Assembly (NCBI RefSeq): GCF_000342045.1
Contig: NZ_AONQ01000028.1
Coordinates: 1 to 54,370 of the forward strand
Length of the DNA stretch: 54,370 nucleotides
Direction of reading: 5' to 3'
Source: Paramagnetospirillum caucaseum
Lineage (GTDB): Bacteria; Pseudomonadota; Alphaproteobacteria; Rhodospirillales; Magnetospirillaceae
Under the pieces are notes generated by a model that had not been told where the DNA came from, ran no database searches, and worked only from the letters and a program-made list of their open reading frames with translations. Positions 1 to 7,285 of this stretch are shown here, piece by piece (position 1 is the stretch's first letter; every line of letters begins with the position of its first letter). The position numbers were made by a program, and so were the translations under genes.

Positions 1-241
1 TGACGGCCGTGCCCGGGCGGGTCTCGCGCAGGCGGCGGCACAGGCTCAATCCGTCCTCGCCCGGCAGCATCAGGTCGAGCACCACCAGGTCGATGCGGCG
101 CTCGTCCAGCACCTTCATCATCTCGACGCCGTCCTTGGCGGCGCTGACCCGAAGGCCGTGGCGCACCATGAACTTGCCCAGCAGGTCGCGGATCTCGCGG
201 TCGTCGTCCACGACCAGGATATGCGGATTGGTAGTGTCCAT
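1..241 (-). CDS. Response regulator, receiver domain (partial, 3' end off window)
   Basis: The first 80 residues of a two-component response regulator are present; the gene continues beyond the left edge. The receiver fold is clear: an acidic pocket D12-D13-D14 after a hydrophobic strand, and the phosphoacceptor D56 in VVLDLMLPG. That motif and the E-I-R-D-L-L helix resemble OmpR/PhoB-type regulators, but the output domain is not in view, so the subfamily is an inference. The ATG at 241 starts right at the receiver domain. The gene diverges from hisG, so the 146 bases between them should hold both promoters. Confidence 0.85.
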   Translation of the reverse strand, partial: MDTTNPHILVVDDDREIRDLLGKFMVRHGLRVSAAKDGVEMMKVLDERRIDLVVLDLMLPGEDGLSLCRRLRETRPGTAV

Positions 242-387
242 GGATTCCGTTATACCCCTCCGTGCACGTGGCGTCGGTTGCTTTTCGGTAACCGATGGTA
301 ACAGACGAAAGATTGTTTCTCCGCACTGGAATGGGGGCGAGAAACCGGGTAAACAGGGCTCCCCGGATTCTATGAGTTTCGATCGAC

Positions 388-1047
388 GTGAGCCCGCAAG
401 ACAAACTGGTTATCGCCCTGCCCAAGGGCCGCATCCTCGACGAGGCCATGCCGCTGGTCCGCGCCGCAGGCATCCTTCCCGAACCCGCCTTCGACGACCC
501 GAAGAGCCGGCTGTTGCGCTTTGCCACCAACCATCCCCATATCGACATCATCCGGGTGCGCTCGTTCGACGTCGCCACATTCGTGGCGTTCGGGGCCGCC
601 CATCTGGGAGTGGCCGGCAACGACGTGCTGATGGAATTCGACTATCCCGAAATCTACGCGCCGCTCGACCTGGGCATCGGGGCCTGCCGCCTGTCGGTGG
701 CCGAGCCCGACGATCTGGCCGCCTCGGACGATCCCAGGCGGTGGAGCCATGTGCGCATCGCCACCAAATACCCGGAAGTGACGCGGCGCCATTTCGCGGC
801 GCGCGGCGTCCAGGCCGAATGCGTCAAGCTCAACGGCGCCATGGAGCTGGCCCCCTCGCTCGGCCTGTGTACCCGCATCGTCGACCTGGTGTCGTCGGGC
901 GCCACTCTCAAGGCCAACGGCCTGAAGGAGGTGGAGGTGCTTGCCGAGGTGACCTCGCGGCTGATCGTCAACCGCGCCGCGCTGAAGACCCGCCCCGACG
1001 AGATGACCGGCTGGATCGAGGCCTTTCGCAAGGCCTGCGGAGGCTGA
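388..1047 (+). CDS. hisG: ATP phosphoribosyltransferase, short form
   Basis: Catalyses the first step of histidine synthesis, joining ATP and PRPP to phosphoribosyl-ATP in the cytoplasm. At 219 residues it is the short form, which in known systems lacks the C-terminal regulatory domain and works with HisZ; no hisZ is in this window. The PRPP-binding loop is seen around residues 165-178 ([14 protein letters not shown]), and the LGVAGNDVL segment is typical. The start is GTG at 388; an ATG at 372 is out of frame. Its stop overlaps the hisD start by one base (TGATG), so the two are probably translationally coupled. Confidence 0.95.
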   Translation: MSPQDKLVIALPKGRILDEAMPLVRAAGILPEPAFDDPKSRLLRFATNHPHIDIIRVRSFDVATFVAFGAAHLGVAGNDVLMEFDYPEIYAPLDLGIGACRLSVAEPDDLAASDDPRRWSHVRIATKYPEVTRRHFAARGVQAECVKLNGAMELAPSLGLCTRIVDLVSSGATLKANGLKEVEVLAEVTSRLIVNRAALKTRPDEMTGWIEAFRKACGG

Positions 1048-2348
1048 TGGTGCAGATTCTCGATACCCGCGATCCCGGCTTCGAAGCCGCCTTCCTGGCC
1101 CTGCTGGCCATGAAGCGCGAGGTGGACGAGGACGTGGATCAGGCGGTGGCCGCCATCCTTGCCGAAGTGAGGACGCGCGGCGACGCGGCGCTGATCGAGT
1201 ACACCGCCCGCTTCGACCGTCTCGACCTCACCGCCGCCACGCTCCGCATCACGGCCGCCGAGGTGGAGGCCGCCGCCGCCTCCTGCGATCCTGAACTGAT
1301 CGCCGCCCTGGAACTGGCGGCGGAGCGCATCCGCGCCTTCCACGCCCGCCAGGTGCCCAGCGACGATTCCTTCACCGATGCCGCCGGGGTGCGGCTGGGG
1401 CTGCGCTGGAGCCCGGTCTCCGCCGCCGGCCTCTACGTGCCGGGCGGCACCGCCGCCTATCCCTCGTCGGTGCTGATGAACGCCATTCCCGCCAAGGCCG
1501 CCGGAGTTCCCCGCCTGGTGATGGTGGTGCCCTCGCCCGGCGGCGTGCTCAACCCGCTGGTCCTGGCCGCCGCCAGGGTGGCCGGCATCGACGAGATCTA
1601 CCGCGTCGGCGGCGCCCAGGCGGTGGGCGCCCTGGCCTACGGCACGGAGACCATCCGTCCGGTGGACAAGATCGTCGGCCCCGGCAACGCCTATGTGGCC
1701 GCCGCCAAGCGCCGGGTGTTCGGCACGGTGGGCATCGACATGATCGCCGGACCGTCGGAAATCCTGGTGGTGGCCGACCGCTTCAACGATCCCGCCTGGA
1801 TCGCCGCCGATCTGCTGTCCCAGGCCGAGCACGACACCGCTGCCCAGAGCATCCTGATCACCGACGATACCGGTTTCGGCAGGCGGGTGGCCGAGGCGGT
1901 GGAGTCCCACCTCAAGACCCTGCCGCGCGCCAAGATCGCCCGGGAAAGCTGGGACAGCCATGGCGCCATCATCGTGGTGCCCGACCTGGAGGCCTCGCTG
2001 CCGCTGATCGATCGCATCGCGCCCGAGCACCTGGAACTGGCGGTGGAGGACCCCGATGCCCTGGCCGCCCGGGTGAAGCATGCCGGGGCCATCTTCCTGG
2101 GCCGCTACACGCCCGAGGCGGTGGGCGATTATATCGGCGGTCCCAACCACGTGCTGCCCACGGCGCGTTCGGCCCGCTTCTCGTCGGGCCTGGGCGTGCT
2201 GGACTTCATGAAGCGCACCACCCTGCTGGGCTGCGACGCCGACAGCTTGCGGGCCATCGGCCCGGCGGCGGTGCGCCTCGCCGAGGCCGAGGGGCTGGGT
2301 GCCCATGGCCTGTCGGTGGCGTTGCGCCTCAACATGGGGCCGGGCTGA
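1047..2348 (+). CDS. hisD: Histidinol dehydrogenase
   Basis: Performs the last two steps of histidine synthesis, oxidising L-histidinol to histidine with NAD and a zinc ion. The 433-residue length is normal for the family. The signature around residues 230-245 ([13 protein letters not shown]), the SQAEHD metal/substrate motif and the catalytic pair E327-H328 in [11 protein letters not shown] are all present. The same frame is open upstream to position 9, but the ATG at 1047 starts at the usual HisD N-terminus and overlaps the hisG stop, so the upstream extension is not coding. The stop overlaps the next start. Confidence 0.96.
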   Translation: MVQILDTRDPGFEAAFLALLAMKREVDEDVDQAVAAILAEVRTRGDAALIEYTARFDRLDLTAATLRITAAEVEAAAASCDPELIAALELAAERIRAFHARQVPSDDSFTDAAGVRLGLRWSPVSAAGLYVPGGTAAYPSSVLMNAIPAKAAGVPRLVMVVPSPGGVLNPLVLAAARVAGIDEIYRVGGAQAVGALAYGTETIRPVDKIVGPGNAYVAAAKRRVFGTVGIDMIAGPSEILVVADRFNDPAWIAADLLSQAEHDTAAQSILITDDTGFGRRVAEAVESHLKTLPRAKIARESWDSHGAIIVVPDLEASLPLIDRIAPEHLELAVEDPDALAARVKHAGAIFLGRYTPEAVGDYIGGPNHVLPTARSARFSSGLGVLDFMKRTTLLGCDADSLRAIGPAAVRLAEAEGLGAHGLSVALRLNMGPG

Positions 2349-2821
2349 TGCCGCACCGGCAGAAGCTGGCCAAGATCGAACTGGTGGAGAAGCATCAGGT
2401 CCGCCGCGCCGCCGAGGTGGAGCACGAGCGGGCCGTCGCGGTCTATGATCTGCTGGAAGAGAACTACTTCGCCCCCAACGGCGATTTCATCGGCCCTTAC
2501 GCCCTTTATATCAAGCTGGAGGAGACGCGGCTGGTCTTCGACGTGCGCAAGGAGGACGAATCGCCCCTGGTGCAGGTGCCGTTGCCGCTGAAAACCTTCC
2601 AGTCCATCGTCAAGGACTACTTCCTGATCTGCGAGAGTTATTTCGCCGCCATCAAGAAGTCCACCCCCAGCCAGATCGAAGCCATCGACATGGGCCGCCG
2701 CGGCCTGCACAATGAGGGCTCCGAGCTGCTGCGCGAGCGCCTGGGGGGCAAGATCGACGTGGATTTCGATACCGCAAGGCGCCTGTTCACCCTCATCTGC
2801 GTCCTCCACATCAGGGGATAG
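2348..2821 (+). CDS. UPF0262 family protein
   Basis: A 157-residue soluble protein of the UPF0262 family, which is common in alphaproteobacteria and often found beside hisD; its function is not known. I recognise it from the conserved core containing ENYFAPNGDFIGPY and the FQSIVKDYFLICESYF block near residues 80-100. No signal peptide or membrane segment is visible. The ATG overlaps the hisD stop (TGATG), so it is read as part of the histidine operon. A link to histidine metabolism is inferred only from this position. Confidence 0.9.
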   Translation: MPHRQKLAKIELVEKHQVRRAAEVEHERAVAVYDLLEENYFAPNGDFIGPYALYIKLEETRLVFDVRKEDESPLVQVPLPLKTFQSIVKDYFLICESYFAAIKKSTPSQIEAIDMGRRGLHNEGSELLRERLGGKIDVDFDTARRLFTLICVLHIRG

Positions 2822-2828
2822 GGGGAAG

Positions 2829-3272
2829 ATGGGGGACCTGCCCTCCGCCGTGCTGTTCTGCTGCACCATGAACGCGGTGCGGTCGCCCATGGCGGAAGGC
2901 ATCATGAAGCGCATCCACGGCAAGCGCATCTATGTCTATTCCGTGGGGGTGCGCCGTGGCGAGCCCGATCCCTTCGTGGTCCAGGTGATGGACGAGATCG
3001 GAATCGACGTCTCCAAGCACAAGCCGCGCCTGTTCGAGGAACTGGAGGACGACAGCTTCGACGTGGTCGTGTCGCTGTCGCCCGAGGCCCAGCACAAGGC
3101 GGTGGACCTCACCCGGCACAACGCCTGCGAGGTGGAGTTCTGGCCGACCTTCGATCCCACGTTGATCGAGGGCAGCCGCGAGGTCCGTCTCGATGCCTAC
3201 CGCGCGGTGCGCGACGAATTGGAGCGCCATATCCGCAAGCGCTTCCCGCCCCAGGGCATGGCACGGGAATAA
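2829..3272 (+). CDS. Low-molecular-weight protein-tyrosine phosphatase-like protein
   Basis: A 147-residue member of the LMW-PTP/arsenate reductase fold. The P-loop fits C-x5-R as CTMNAVRS near the N-terminus, although the usual glycine-asparagine pattern is altered; a candidate general acid is the Asp in WPTFDPT. Substrates cannot be told from sequence: protein phosphatase is the likeliest role, arsenate reductase less so. The ATG at 2829 follows a purine-rich GGGGGAAG ribosome site and lies 7 bases after the UPF0262 stop, so it belongs to the his operon. Confidence 0.85.
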   Translation: MGDLPSAVLFCCTMNAVRSPMAEGIMKRIHGKRIYVYSVGVRRGEPDPFVVQVMDEIGIDVSKHKPRLFEELEDDSFDVVVSLSPEAQHKAVDLTRHNACEVEFWPTFDPTLIEGSREVRLDAYRAVRDELERHIRKRFPPQGMARE

Positions 3273-3297
3273 TAACCCTTCCCACGCTCGAAAAGGC

Positions 3298-3327
3298 TTG
3301 ACCAAAACCCTGCCTGCGCTCACTTAT
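3298..3327 (+). promoter_or_regulatory. Possible infA promoter
   Basis: TTGACC at 3298-3303 is a good -35 box. Eighteen bases on, ACTTAT at 3322-3327 is a weak -10. The placement just before infA and the same GGCTTGACC context as the tRNA-Phe promoter favour a real promoter; the -10 match is poor. Confidence 0.35.
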
Positions 3328-3360
3328 CTTCGCGCGCGCAAAACCCAGTTCGGAGGCCAA

Positions 3361-3579
3361 ATGGCGAAAGAGGATGTGATCGAGTTTTCGGGGACGGTGA
3401 CGGAATTGCTTCCGAACGCCATGTTCCGGGTCAAGCTCGACAACGACCATGAGATTCTTGCCCACACGTCCGGCAAGATGCGCAAGAACCGCATTCGCGT
3501 GCTGGCCGGTGACCGGGTGAACGTCGAGATGACGCCCTATGACCTGACCAAGGGCCGCATCACCTTCCGCTATAAGTAG
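3361..3579 (+). CDS. infA: Translation initiation factor IF-1
   Basis: IF-1 binds the 30S ribosomal A site during initiation and helps IF-2 and IF-3. The 72-residue protein is full length and one OB-fold domain: [11 protein letters not shown] at the start, the [14 protein letters not shown] centre, and the [10 protein letters not shown] end are the classic sequence. A strong GGAGG ribosome site lies 4 bases before the ATG. The frame is open further upstream, but this start fits the family exactly. It is separated from the phosphatase gene by 88 bases that may carry its own promoter. Confidence 0.98.
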   Translation: MAKEDVIEFSGTVTELLPNAMFRVKLDNDHEILAHTSGKMRKNRIRVLAGDRVNVEMTPYDLTKGRITFRYK

Positions 3580-3727
3580 TTTCGGCGGCTCAATACATTG
3601 ACCCGCATCGAGCCCTCAAACGCCGGGCGCTTCGCTTGGCTTTCGCGGCATAAGCCGCGCCGGGCTTTGCCCTTGCCTCCGGTCCGACGAGCCGCGGGGC
3701 GGCTCATCGAACCGTCGGAGTAATCCC

Positions 3728-4300
3728 ATGGCCGTTCTGGTGTTGGCGTCGGCATCGCCCAGGCGCCTCGACCTGCTTCGCCAGATCGCCATCACGCCCG
3801 GTCTCGTCGACCCCGCCCATGTGGACGAGACGCCCCTCAAAGGCGAATTGCCGCTTCCCCACGCCCGCCGCCTGGCCGAGGCGAAAGCCCTGGCCGTGGC
3901 CGCCCGCCATCCGGGGGCCTTCGTGCTGGCCGCCGATACGGTGGTGGCCTGCGGGCGGCGCATCCTGCCCAAGGCCGAGGACGAGGCCACCGCGCGGAAA
4001 TGCCTGGACCTGCTGTCCGGCCGCCGGCACCGCGTGGTGGGCGGCATCTGCCTGATCGCCCCTGATGGCCGGGTCGGACGCCGCACGGTGACCACCTCGG
4101 TGACCTTCAAACGCCTGTCCCACGCCGAGACCGCCGCCTATCTCGCCTCGGGCCAGTGGGACGGCAAGGCCGGCGGCTACGCCGTCCAGGGGCTGGCGGC
4201 GCGCTACGTGCGCGACATCCAGGGTTCCTACTCCAACATCGTCGGCCTGTCGCTGTTCGAGACGGCGCAGTTGCTGGACGGGTTCGGCTTCGCCCCGTGA
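3728..4300 (+). CDS. maf: Maf family nucleotide pyrophosphatase
   Basis: Maf proteins are house-cleaning pyrophosphatases that remove non-canonical or modified nucleoside triphosphates; the family was first linked to septum formation. The 190-residue protein shows the N-terminal LASASPRRLDLL motif, the ADTVV catalytic strand around residue 80, the SGRRHRVV motif, and WDGKAGGYAVQG near the C-terminus. The 148 bases upstream contain short hairpins such as GAGCCG-cgggg-CGGCTC but no clear promoter. Its stop overlaps the next start (GTGA). Substrate class (dTTP/UTP or m7GTP) was not assigned. Confidence 0.93.
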   Translation: MAVLVLASASPRRLDLLRQIAITPGLVDPAHVDETPLKGELPLPHARRLAEAKALAVAARHPGAFVLAADTVVACGRRILPKAEDEATARKCLDLLSGRRHRVVGGICLIAPDGRVGRRTVTTSVTFKRLSHAETAAYLASGQWDGKAGGYAVQGLAARYVRDIQGSYSNIVGLSLFETAQLLDGFGFAP

Positions 4301-5331
4301 GCGGGCGGCTGGAAATCCTTGTCTCCGCAGGCCCCGGCGAGGCCCGTTACCTGGTGCTGGCCGAGGGTCGCCCGCTGGAACTGGTCGTCGACCGTCCCTC
4401 CCTGCTGCTGGGTTCGGTGTTCCGCGGCCGCGTCGTGGCCCTGGACAAGAGCCTCGACGCCGCCTTCGTGGACCTGGGGGCCGGCCTGCGTCCCGGCTTC
4501 CTGCCCGGCGCCCGGGGCCTGGGCCTGTCCGAGGGCGCCGCCATCGTCGTGCGGGTGCGGGCGGAAGGCCGGGACGGCAAGGGGCCGCTGCTGATGCCCG
4601 AGGACGGTTTTCCGGCCAGCGGCGAGGCTCCGGCCCGGCTGCGCCGTCCCGATCCGCTGGAGCGCCTGCGCGCCGCCTTCCCCGAGGCCGGGATCGTCGA
4701 CAATGCCCACCACGAGGTGGATGAGGCCCTGGCCGCCGCCCTGGACCCGGTGGTGCCCTTGCCCGGCGGCGGGCGGCTGGTGATCGAGCCGACGGCGGCG
4801 CTCACCGCCATGGACGTGGATTCGGGCGGCACCCGCCCGGCCGAGGCCAATGCCGCCGCCGTGGCGGAAATCGCCCGTCAGTTGCGGCTGCGCAATGTGG
4901 GCGGGCAGGTGGTGGTGGACTTCGTCTCGGGCCGTGACCGCAAACCGCTGTTCCGCTTGGCCGAGGCGTTGAAACAGGCGGTGGCGGCCGACCCGGTGCC
5001 CACCCATGTGTTCGGGGTGTCGCCCCTGGGGCTGGTGGAGTTGACCCGCGAACGGCGCGGGCCGTCCTTGGTCGGGCTGCTGTGCCGCCGCGCCCAGGCG
5101 GCCACGCCGGAAACCCTGGCCCTGGCCGCCCTGCGCTCCCTGCTGGCCGAGACTCTGGCCCGCCCCGGCAAGATGCTGGCCTTGCGCGCCGCGCCCCCGG
5201 TGGCCGCCGCCCTGACGGTCCTGGCCGCCGAACGGGCGGAAACCGAACGCCGCCTGGGGCACCCCCTGACCATCCGCGAGGACGCCGCCCGCGCCCCCGA
5301 GGACGTGCTGATCGAGGATATGACCCGATGA
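4297..5331 (+). CDS. Ribonuclease E/G family protein, short form
   Basis: A 344-residue Rne/Rng-type protein. The catalytic-core signatures are present: MDVDSGG with acidic residues at 173 and 175, then IARQLRLRNVGGQVVVDF with Asp208, matching the two metal-binding aspartates of RNase E/G. An S1-like N-terminal region is recognisable (LLGSVFRGRVVALDKSLDAAFVDLG). The zinc-link CPxCxG motif and the C-terminal domain of full RNase G are missing, so it is shorter than E. coli RNase G; such short forms occur in alphaproteobacteria. The GTG start overlaps the maf stop. RNA cleavage is expected but not proven. Confidence 0.85.
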   Translation: MSGRLEILVSAGPGEARYLVLAEGRPLELVVDRPSLLLGSVFRGRVVALDKSLDAAFVDLGAGLRPGFLPGARGLGLSEGAAIVVRVRAEGRDGKGPLLMPEDGFPASGEAPARLRRPDPLERLRAAFPEAGIVDNAHHEVDEALAAALDPVVPLPGGGRLVIEPTAALTAMDVDSGGTRPAEANAAAVAEIARQLRLRNVGGQVVVDFVSGRDRKPLFRLAEALKQAVAADPVPTHVFGVSPLGLVELTRERRGPSLVGLLCRRAQAATPETLALAALRSLLAETLARPGKMLALRAAPPVAAALTVLAAERAETERRLGHPLTIREDAARAPEDVLIEDMTR

Positions 5332-5513
5332 CCTCCGATGTGACGACCGGCGAAAAGACGCCCGCCTGCCCCATCTGCGGCAAGCCCGCCGAAGCGAAGT
5401 ACACGCCGTTCTGTTCGCCCCGCTGCGCCGACGTGGACCTGCACCGCTGGCTGAACGAATCCTACCGGGCGCCGGCGGTCGAGGACCCGGAAGGCCTGCC
5501 CGAGGAAGATTGA
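5328..5513 (+). CDS. yacG: Zinc-binding DNA gyrase inhibitor YacG
   Basis: YacG is a small zinc protein that in E. coli binds GyrB and inhibits gyrase. The 61-residue protein carries the four zinc ligands C14, C17, C29 and C33 in CPICGKP and PFCSPRCADVDL, followed by the W-L/Y segment and an acidic tail. The ATG overlaps the RNase gene stop (ATGA), so it ends this translationally coupled series. Length and motif order match the family. Confidence 0.93.
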   Translation: MTSDVTTGEKTPACPICGKPAEAKYTPFCSPRCADVDLHRWLNESYRAPAVEDPEGLPEED

Positions 5514-5533
5514 ACTTTTTGCCTCAGGGGGGC

Positions 5534-5563
5534 TTGACCGACACCGGGAAAGTCGCCTATAAG
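5534..5563 (+). promoter_or_regulatory. Promoter of tRNA-Phe
   Basis: TTGACC (5534-5539) and TATAAG (5558-5563) are separated by 18 bases, a good sigma70-type pair. The predicted start near 5570 lies about 23 bases before the mature tRNA. Confidence 0.7.
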
Positions 5564-5592
5564 CGCCTCCTCTTCGCCGCGAGGTGCACGAG

Positions 5593-5668
5593 GCCCAGGT
5601 AGCTCAGTTGGTAGAGCATGCGACTGAAAATCGCAGTGTCGCTGGTTCGATTCCGGCCCTGGGCACCA
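5593..5668 (+). tRNA. tRNA-Phe (GAA)
   Basis: A complete 76-base tRNA with encoded CCA. The acceptor stem GCCCAGG pairs with CCTGGGC, the D arm GCTC/GAGC, anticodon stem TGCGA/TCGCA, and T arm GCTGG/CCGGC around TTCGATT all pair. The anticodon loop CTGAAAA gives anticodon GAA. The 3' part from 5624 is also the left copy of the 89-base repeat that flanks the mobile region, so integration has kept this tRNA intact. Confidence 0.98.
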
Positions 5669-5712
5669 CTTTAAGCCCCTGAAAGGTAACGCCTTTCGGG
5701 GGCTTTCCATTT
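5624..5712 (+). repeat. Left attachment repeat (attL) in tRNA-Phe
   Basis: An 89-base segment from the anticodon loop of tRNA-Phe to just past its terminator. It recurs in direct orientation at 47034-47122 with one difference (A at 5682, G at 47092). Such tRNA-3'-end duplication is the normal footprint of a site-specific integrase. Confidence 0.9.
5673..5706 (+). terminator. Rho-independent terminator after tRNA-Phe
   Basis: AAGCCCC-t-GAAAGG (5673-5686) pairs with CCTTTC-g-GGGGCTT (5692-5705) across the five-base loop TAACG, followed by TTTCCATTTT. The copy at 47083-47116 has one change that keeps pairing as G-T. Confidence 0.8.
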
Positions 5713-5736
5713 TGAGGGGTATGGTAAATCCCCCTT

Positions 5737-5757
5737 CCAGGTAACGCCCCAGGTAAC
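5737..5757 (+). repeat. Two CCAGGTAAC direct repeats beside attL
   Basis: CCAGGTAAC occurs at 5737-5745 and 5749-5757, 12 bases apart, just inside the left att repeat; GGTAACGCC also occurs in the terminator loop. Short direct repeats next to an att core can be integrase arm sites. Function here is an inference. Confidence 0.3.
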
Positions 5758-5768
5758 AAGAGGCATTG

Positions 5769-5818
5769 TGTAGCGCGCCGGGCGATTTTGCACCGAATCA
5801 CGTCCGATTTTGCACTGA
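5769..5818 (-). promoter_or_regulatory. Prophage right end with two transposase-binding-like sites
   Basis: Two copies of CGATTTTGCACYGA lie at 5783-5796 and 5805-5818, exactly 22 bases apart. The reverse complement matches the motif at the other prophage end. Mu has adjacent 22-base MuA sites at its right end, so this spacing is what one would expect. The terminal TG at 5769-5770 is tentative. Confidence 0.65.
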
Positions 5819-5891
5819 AAATCCTCACCCCGACCCCACATTGTGAGGCCGGGGATACAGATTGATGCACGATGACAAAGAGCGGCAAGCC

Positions 5892-6698
5892 CTACGGCTT
5901 GGTGATCAGCACTTCGGTGGTGGCCTTGGCGTTGTTGCCGCCACCGGCGTAGTAGGTCGTTTCGACGGTTTCGATGGCGAAGGCGGCGAAGATTTCGCGG
6001 ACCTCCGGGGTATCGTTGAGAGACATGATGAACCGCCCCTTCAGCCCCGCCAGCACCTCGGCCAGACGTCCGAAATCATCTCGGGTGAAGAGGCCTTTGC
6101 CGTAGTAATCCTCGCACCGGTAATAGGGCGGATCGAGGTAGAACAGGGTGTCAGCCCGGTCCCAGCGGCGGATGCAGTCGGCCCAGGGCAGGCACTCGAT
6201 CACCGCGCCTGACAGGCGGGCATGGGCCGCCTCCAACAGGGATTCCAGCCGGGTGATGTTGAAGCGGGCACCGCTGCCGGGGTGGACGGCGAAGACGGCG
6301 TCCGGCTTGCCGGCATAGGACAGCCGCTGGAGATAGAGATAGCGCGCCGCCCGCTCCAGGTCGGTCAGGGTCTCCGGGTCGGTCTGGCGCAGTCGCTCGA
6401 ACTCGGCCCTGGCCGTGACGCGAAACCGCAGGAAGTCGATGAAATAGGCATAGTGACGCTGCAGGACCCGGAACAGGGTCACCACGTCGCGGCTGATGTC
6501 GTTCATCACCTCGGATTTCGGAGCCAGTGACCGGCGCAGAAAGACGCCGCCCATGCCCACGAAGGGCTCCACATAGGTGGCGTGGGGAATCGCCGCGATG
6601 CGGTCGATGATGGTGGCGGCCAGCAGGCGCTTGCCGCCGATATAGGCCGCCACGGGTTTGGCCGGTGAGACCGGTCGGAAGTCGGATTGATGGGTCAA
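5892..6698 (-). CDS. Phage DNA adenine methylase (Dam-type)
   Basis: Predicted N6-adenine methyltransferase that marks phage DNA and probably protects it from host restriction. The order is that of Dam/M.DpnII-type enzymes: AAYIGGKRLL at the N-terminus, motif I VEPFVGMGG, and catalytic DPPYY at about residues 189-193. It is 268 residues if read from TTG at 6698, which overlaps the com-like stop (TTGA). The frame is open upstream but without a better start. In Mu this place after com is held by mom, whose translation depends on Com; a similar dependence is likely here given the poor start codon. Target sequence unknown. Confidence 0.88.
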   Translation of the reverse strand: MTHQSDFRPVSPAKPVAAYIGGKRLLAATIIDRIAAIPHATYVEPFVGMGGVFLRRSLAPKSEVMNDISRDVVTLFRVLQRHYAYFIDFLRFRVTARAEFERLRQTDPETLTDLERAARYLYLQRLSYAGKPDAVFAVHPGSGARFNITRLESLLEAAHARLSGAVIECLPWADCIRRWDRADTLFYLDPPYYRCEDYYGKGLFTRDDFGRLAEVLAGLKGRFIMSLNDTPEVREIFAAFAIETVETTYYAGGGNNAKATTEVLITKP

Positions 6699-6904
6699 GG
6701 AACACGCTCCCGTTCGGGCGCTCCGGCGCATGTCGCGCAGTCGGTTGGACTGCCGGCGAGGCCGGCCCGGCGCTCGGGTAAGGGGCTCGTGGCCCTCTGG
6801 ATCTGGTTGACCGCGCCACAGCGCGGACACTTGATGGCAAGGCGGCCGGTGATGTCGGCCTCGGCCAGCTTGCGCCGGCATGTCCCGCAAAGGATGGACT
6901 CCAT
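6695..6904 (-). CDS. Com-like zinc-finger translational regulator
   Basis: A 69-residue protein with two CxxC pairs near the start (CGTC, then CPRCGAVN), the layout of Mu Com, a zinc protein that binds mom mRNA and opens its ribosome site. The N-terminal half matches the family best; the C-terminal half has a second cysteine pair, CATC, and is poorly conserved. It lies directly before the adenine methylase and overlaps its TTG start, the same arrangement as com-mom, so control of methylase translation is the natural inference. Confidence 0.8.
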   Translation of the reverse strand: MESILCGTCRRKLAEADITGRLAIKCPRCGAVNQIQRATSPLPERRAGLAGSPTDCATCAGAPERERVP

Positions 6905-7022
6905 GATGATGCATGCCCATTATCACCCCGCCCGTGCACCGGGTGCGGGGATGGCCAGATTGCGGCCGGGTCTGGTACATGCGGGCTATACTCCCGTGGC
7001 TCTGGGCGTTGGTGCGCCCATC

Positions 7023-7048
7023 CCCCCGCCGGTCGAGACCGGCGGGGG
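7023..7048. terminator. Strong hairpin downstream of the tail-fibre genes
   Basis: CCCCCGCCGGTC (7023-7034) and GACCGGCGGGGG (7037-7048) are perfect inverted arms with almost no loop. There is no T run on either side, so it may be a non-canonical terminator for the tail operon or a regulatory site before com. Confidence 0.45.
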
Positions 7049-7080
7049 AGTCTGTCTCTCAGGGGCGGCCCAGGCCGCCA

Positions 7081-7272
7081 TCAGGCCGCCACCTTCGGTA
7101 TGGCCACTTTGATGGTCTCAATCTTCTCCCTGATAGCGTCGAGGGCGGCGGAATTGCCGTCCAGCAGGTAGTCCAGCACGGCGGCGCGGAACTCGTGCTC
7201 GGGGATGTCGCGCAGGTACCGCTCGCGGCGCTGGACGCGATAGGACGGGCCGGTGGTCACGGTGTCGGACAT
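7081..7272 (-). CDS. Small protein after the tail fibre
   Basis: A 63-residue charged protein with no recognised domain: a basic N-terminal half (QRRERYLRDI) and a predicted helical C-terminal half ending in KVAIPKVAA. It starts 13 bases after the fibre gene, the position where Mu-like phages often carry a fibre assembly protein, but no sequence match supports that role. A TGACCTC-ATG context gives a fair ribosome site (GAGGTGACC reads oppositely, so support is modest). Treat as hypothetical. Confidence 0.65.
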   Translation of the reverse strand: MSDTVTTGPSYRVQRRERYLRDIPEHEFRAAVLDYLLDGNSAALDAIREKIETIKVAIPKVAA

Positions 7273-7285
7273 GGAGGTCACCTCA

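Noticed and set aside
654-2306. A long open frame on the minus strand through hisG and hisD
   Set aside because: It is opposite two well-identified histidine genes and has a histidine/glycine/glutamine-rich, low-complexity sequence typical of an antisense frame in GC-rich DNA.
5624-5712. The 89-base repeats as the ends of the Mu-like phage
   Set aside because: Mu-type phages make five-base target repeats and do not target tRNA genes; the inverted transposase-like motifs lie well inside these repeats.
5862-6530. Plus-strand frames opposite the adenine methylase
   Set aside because: They are antisense to a clear methylase gene with DPPY and GGK motifs and have low-complexity sequence.
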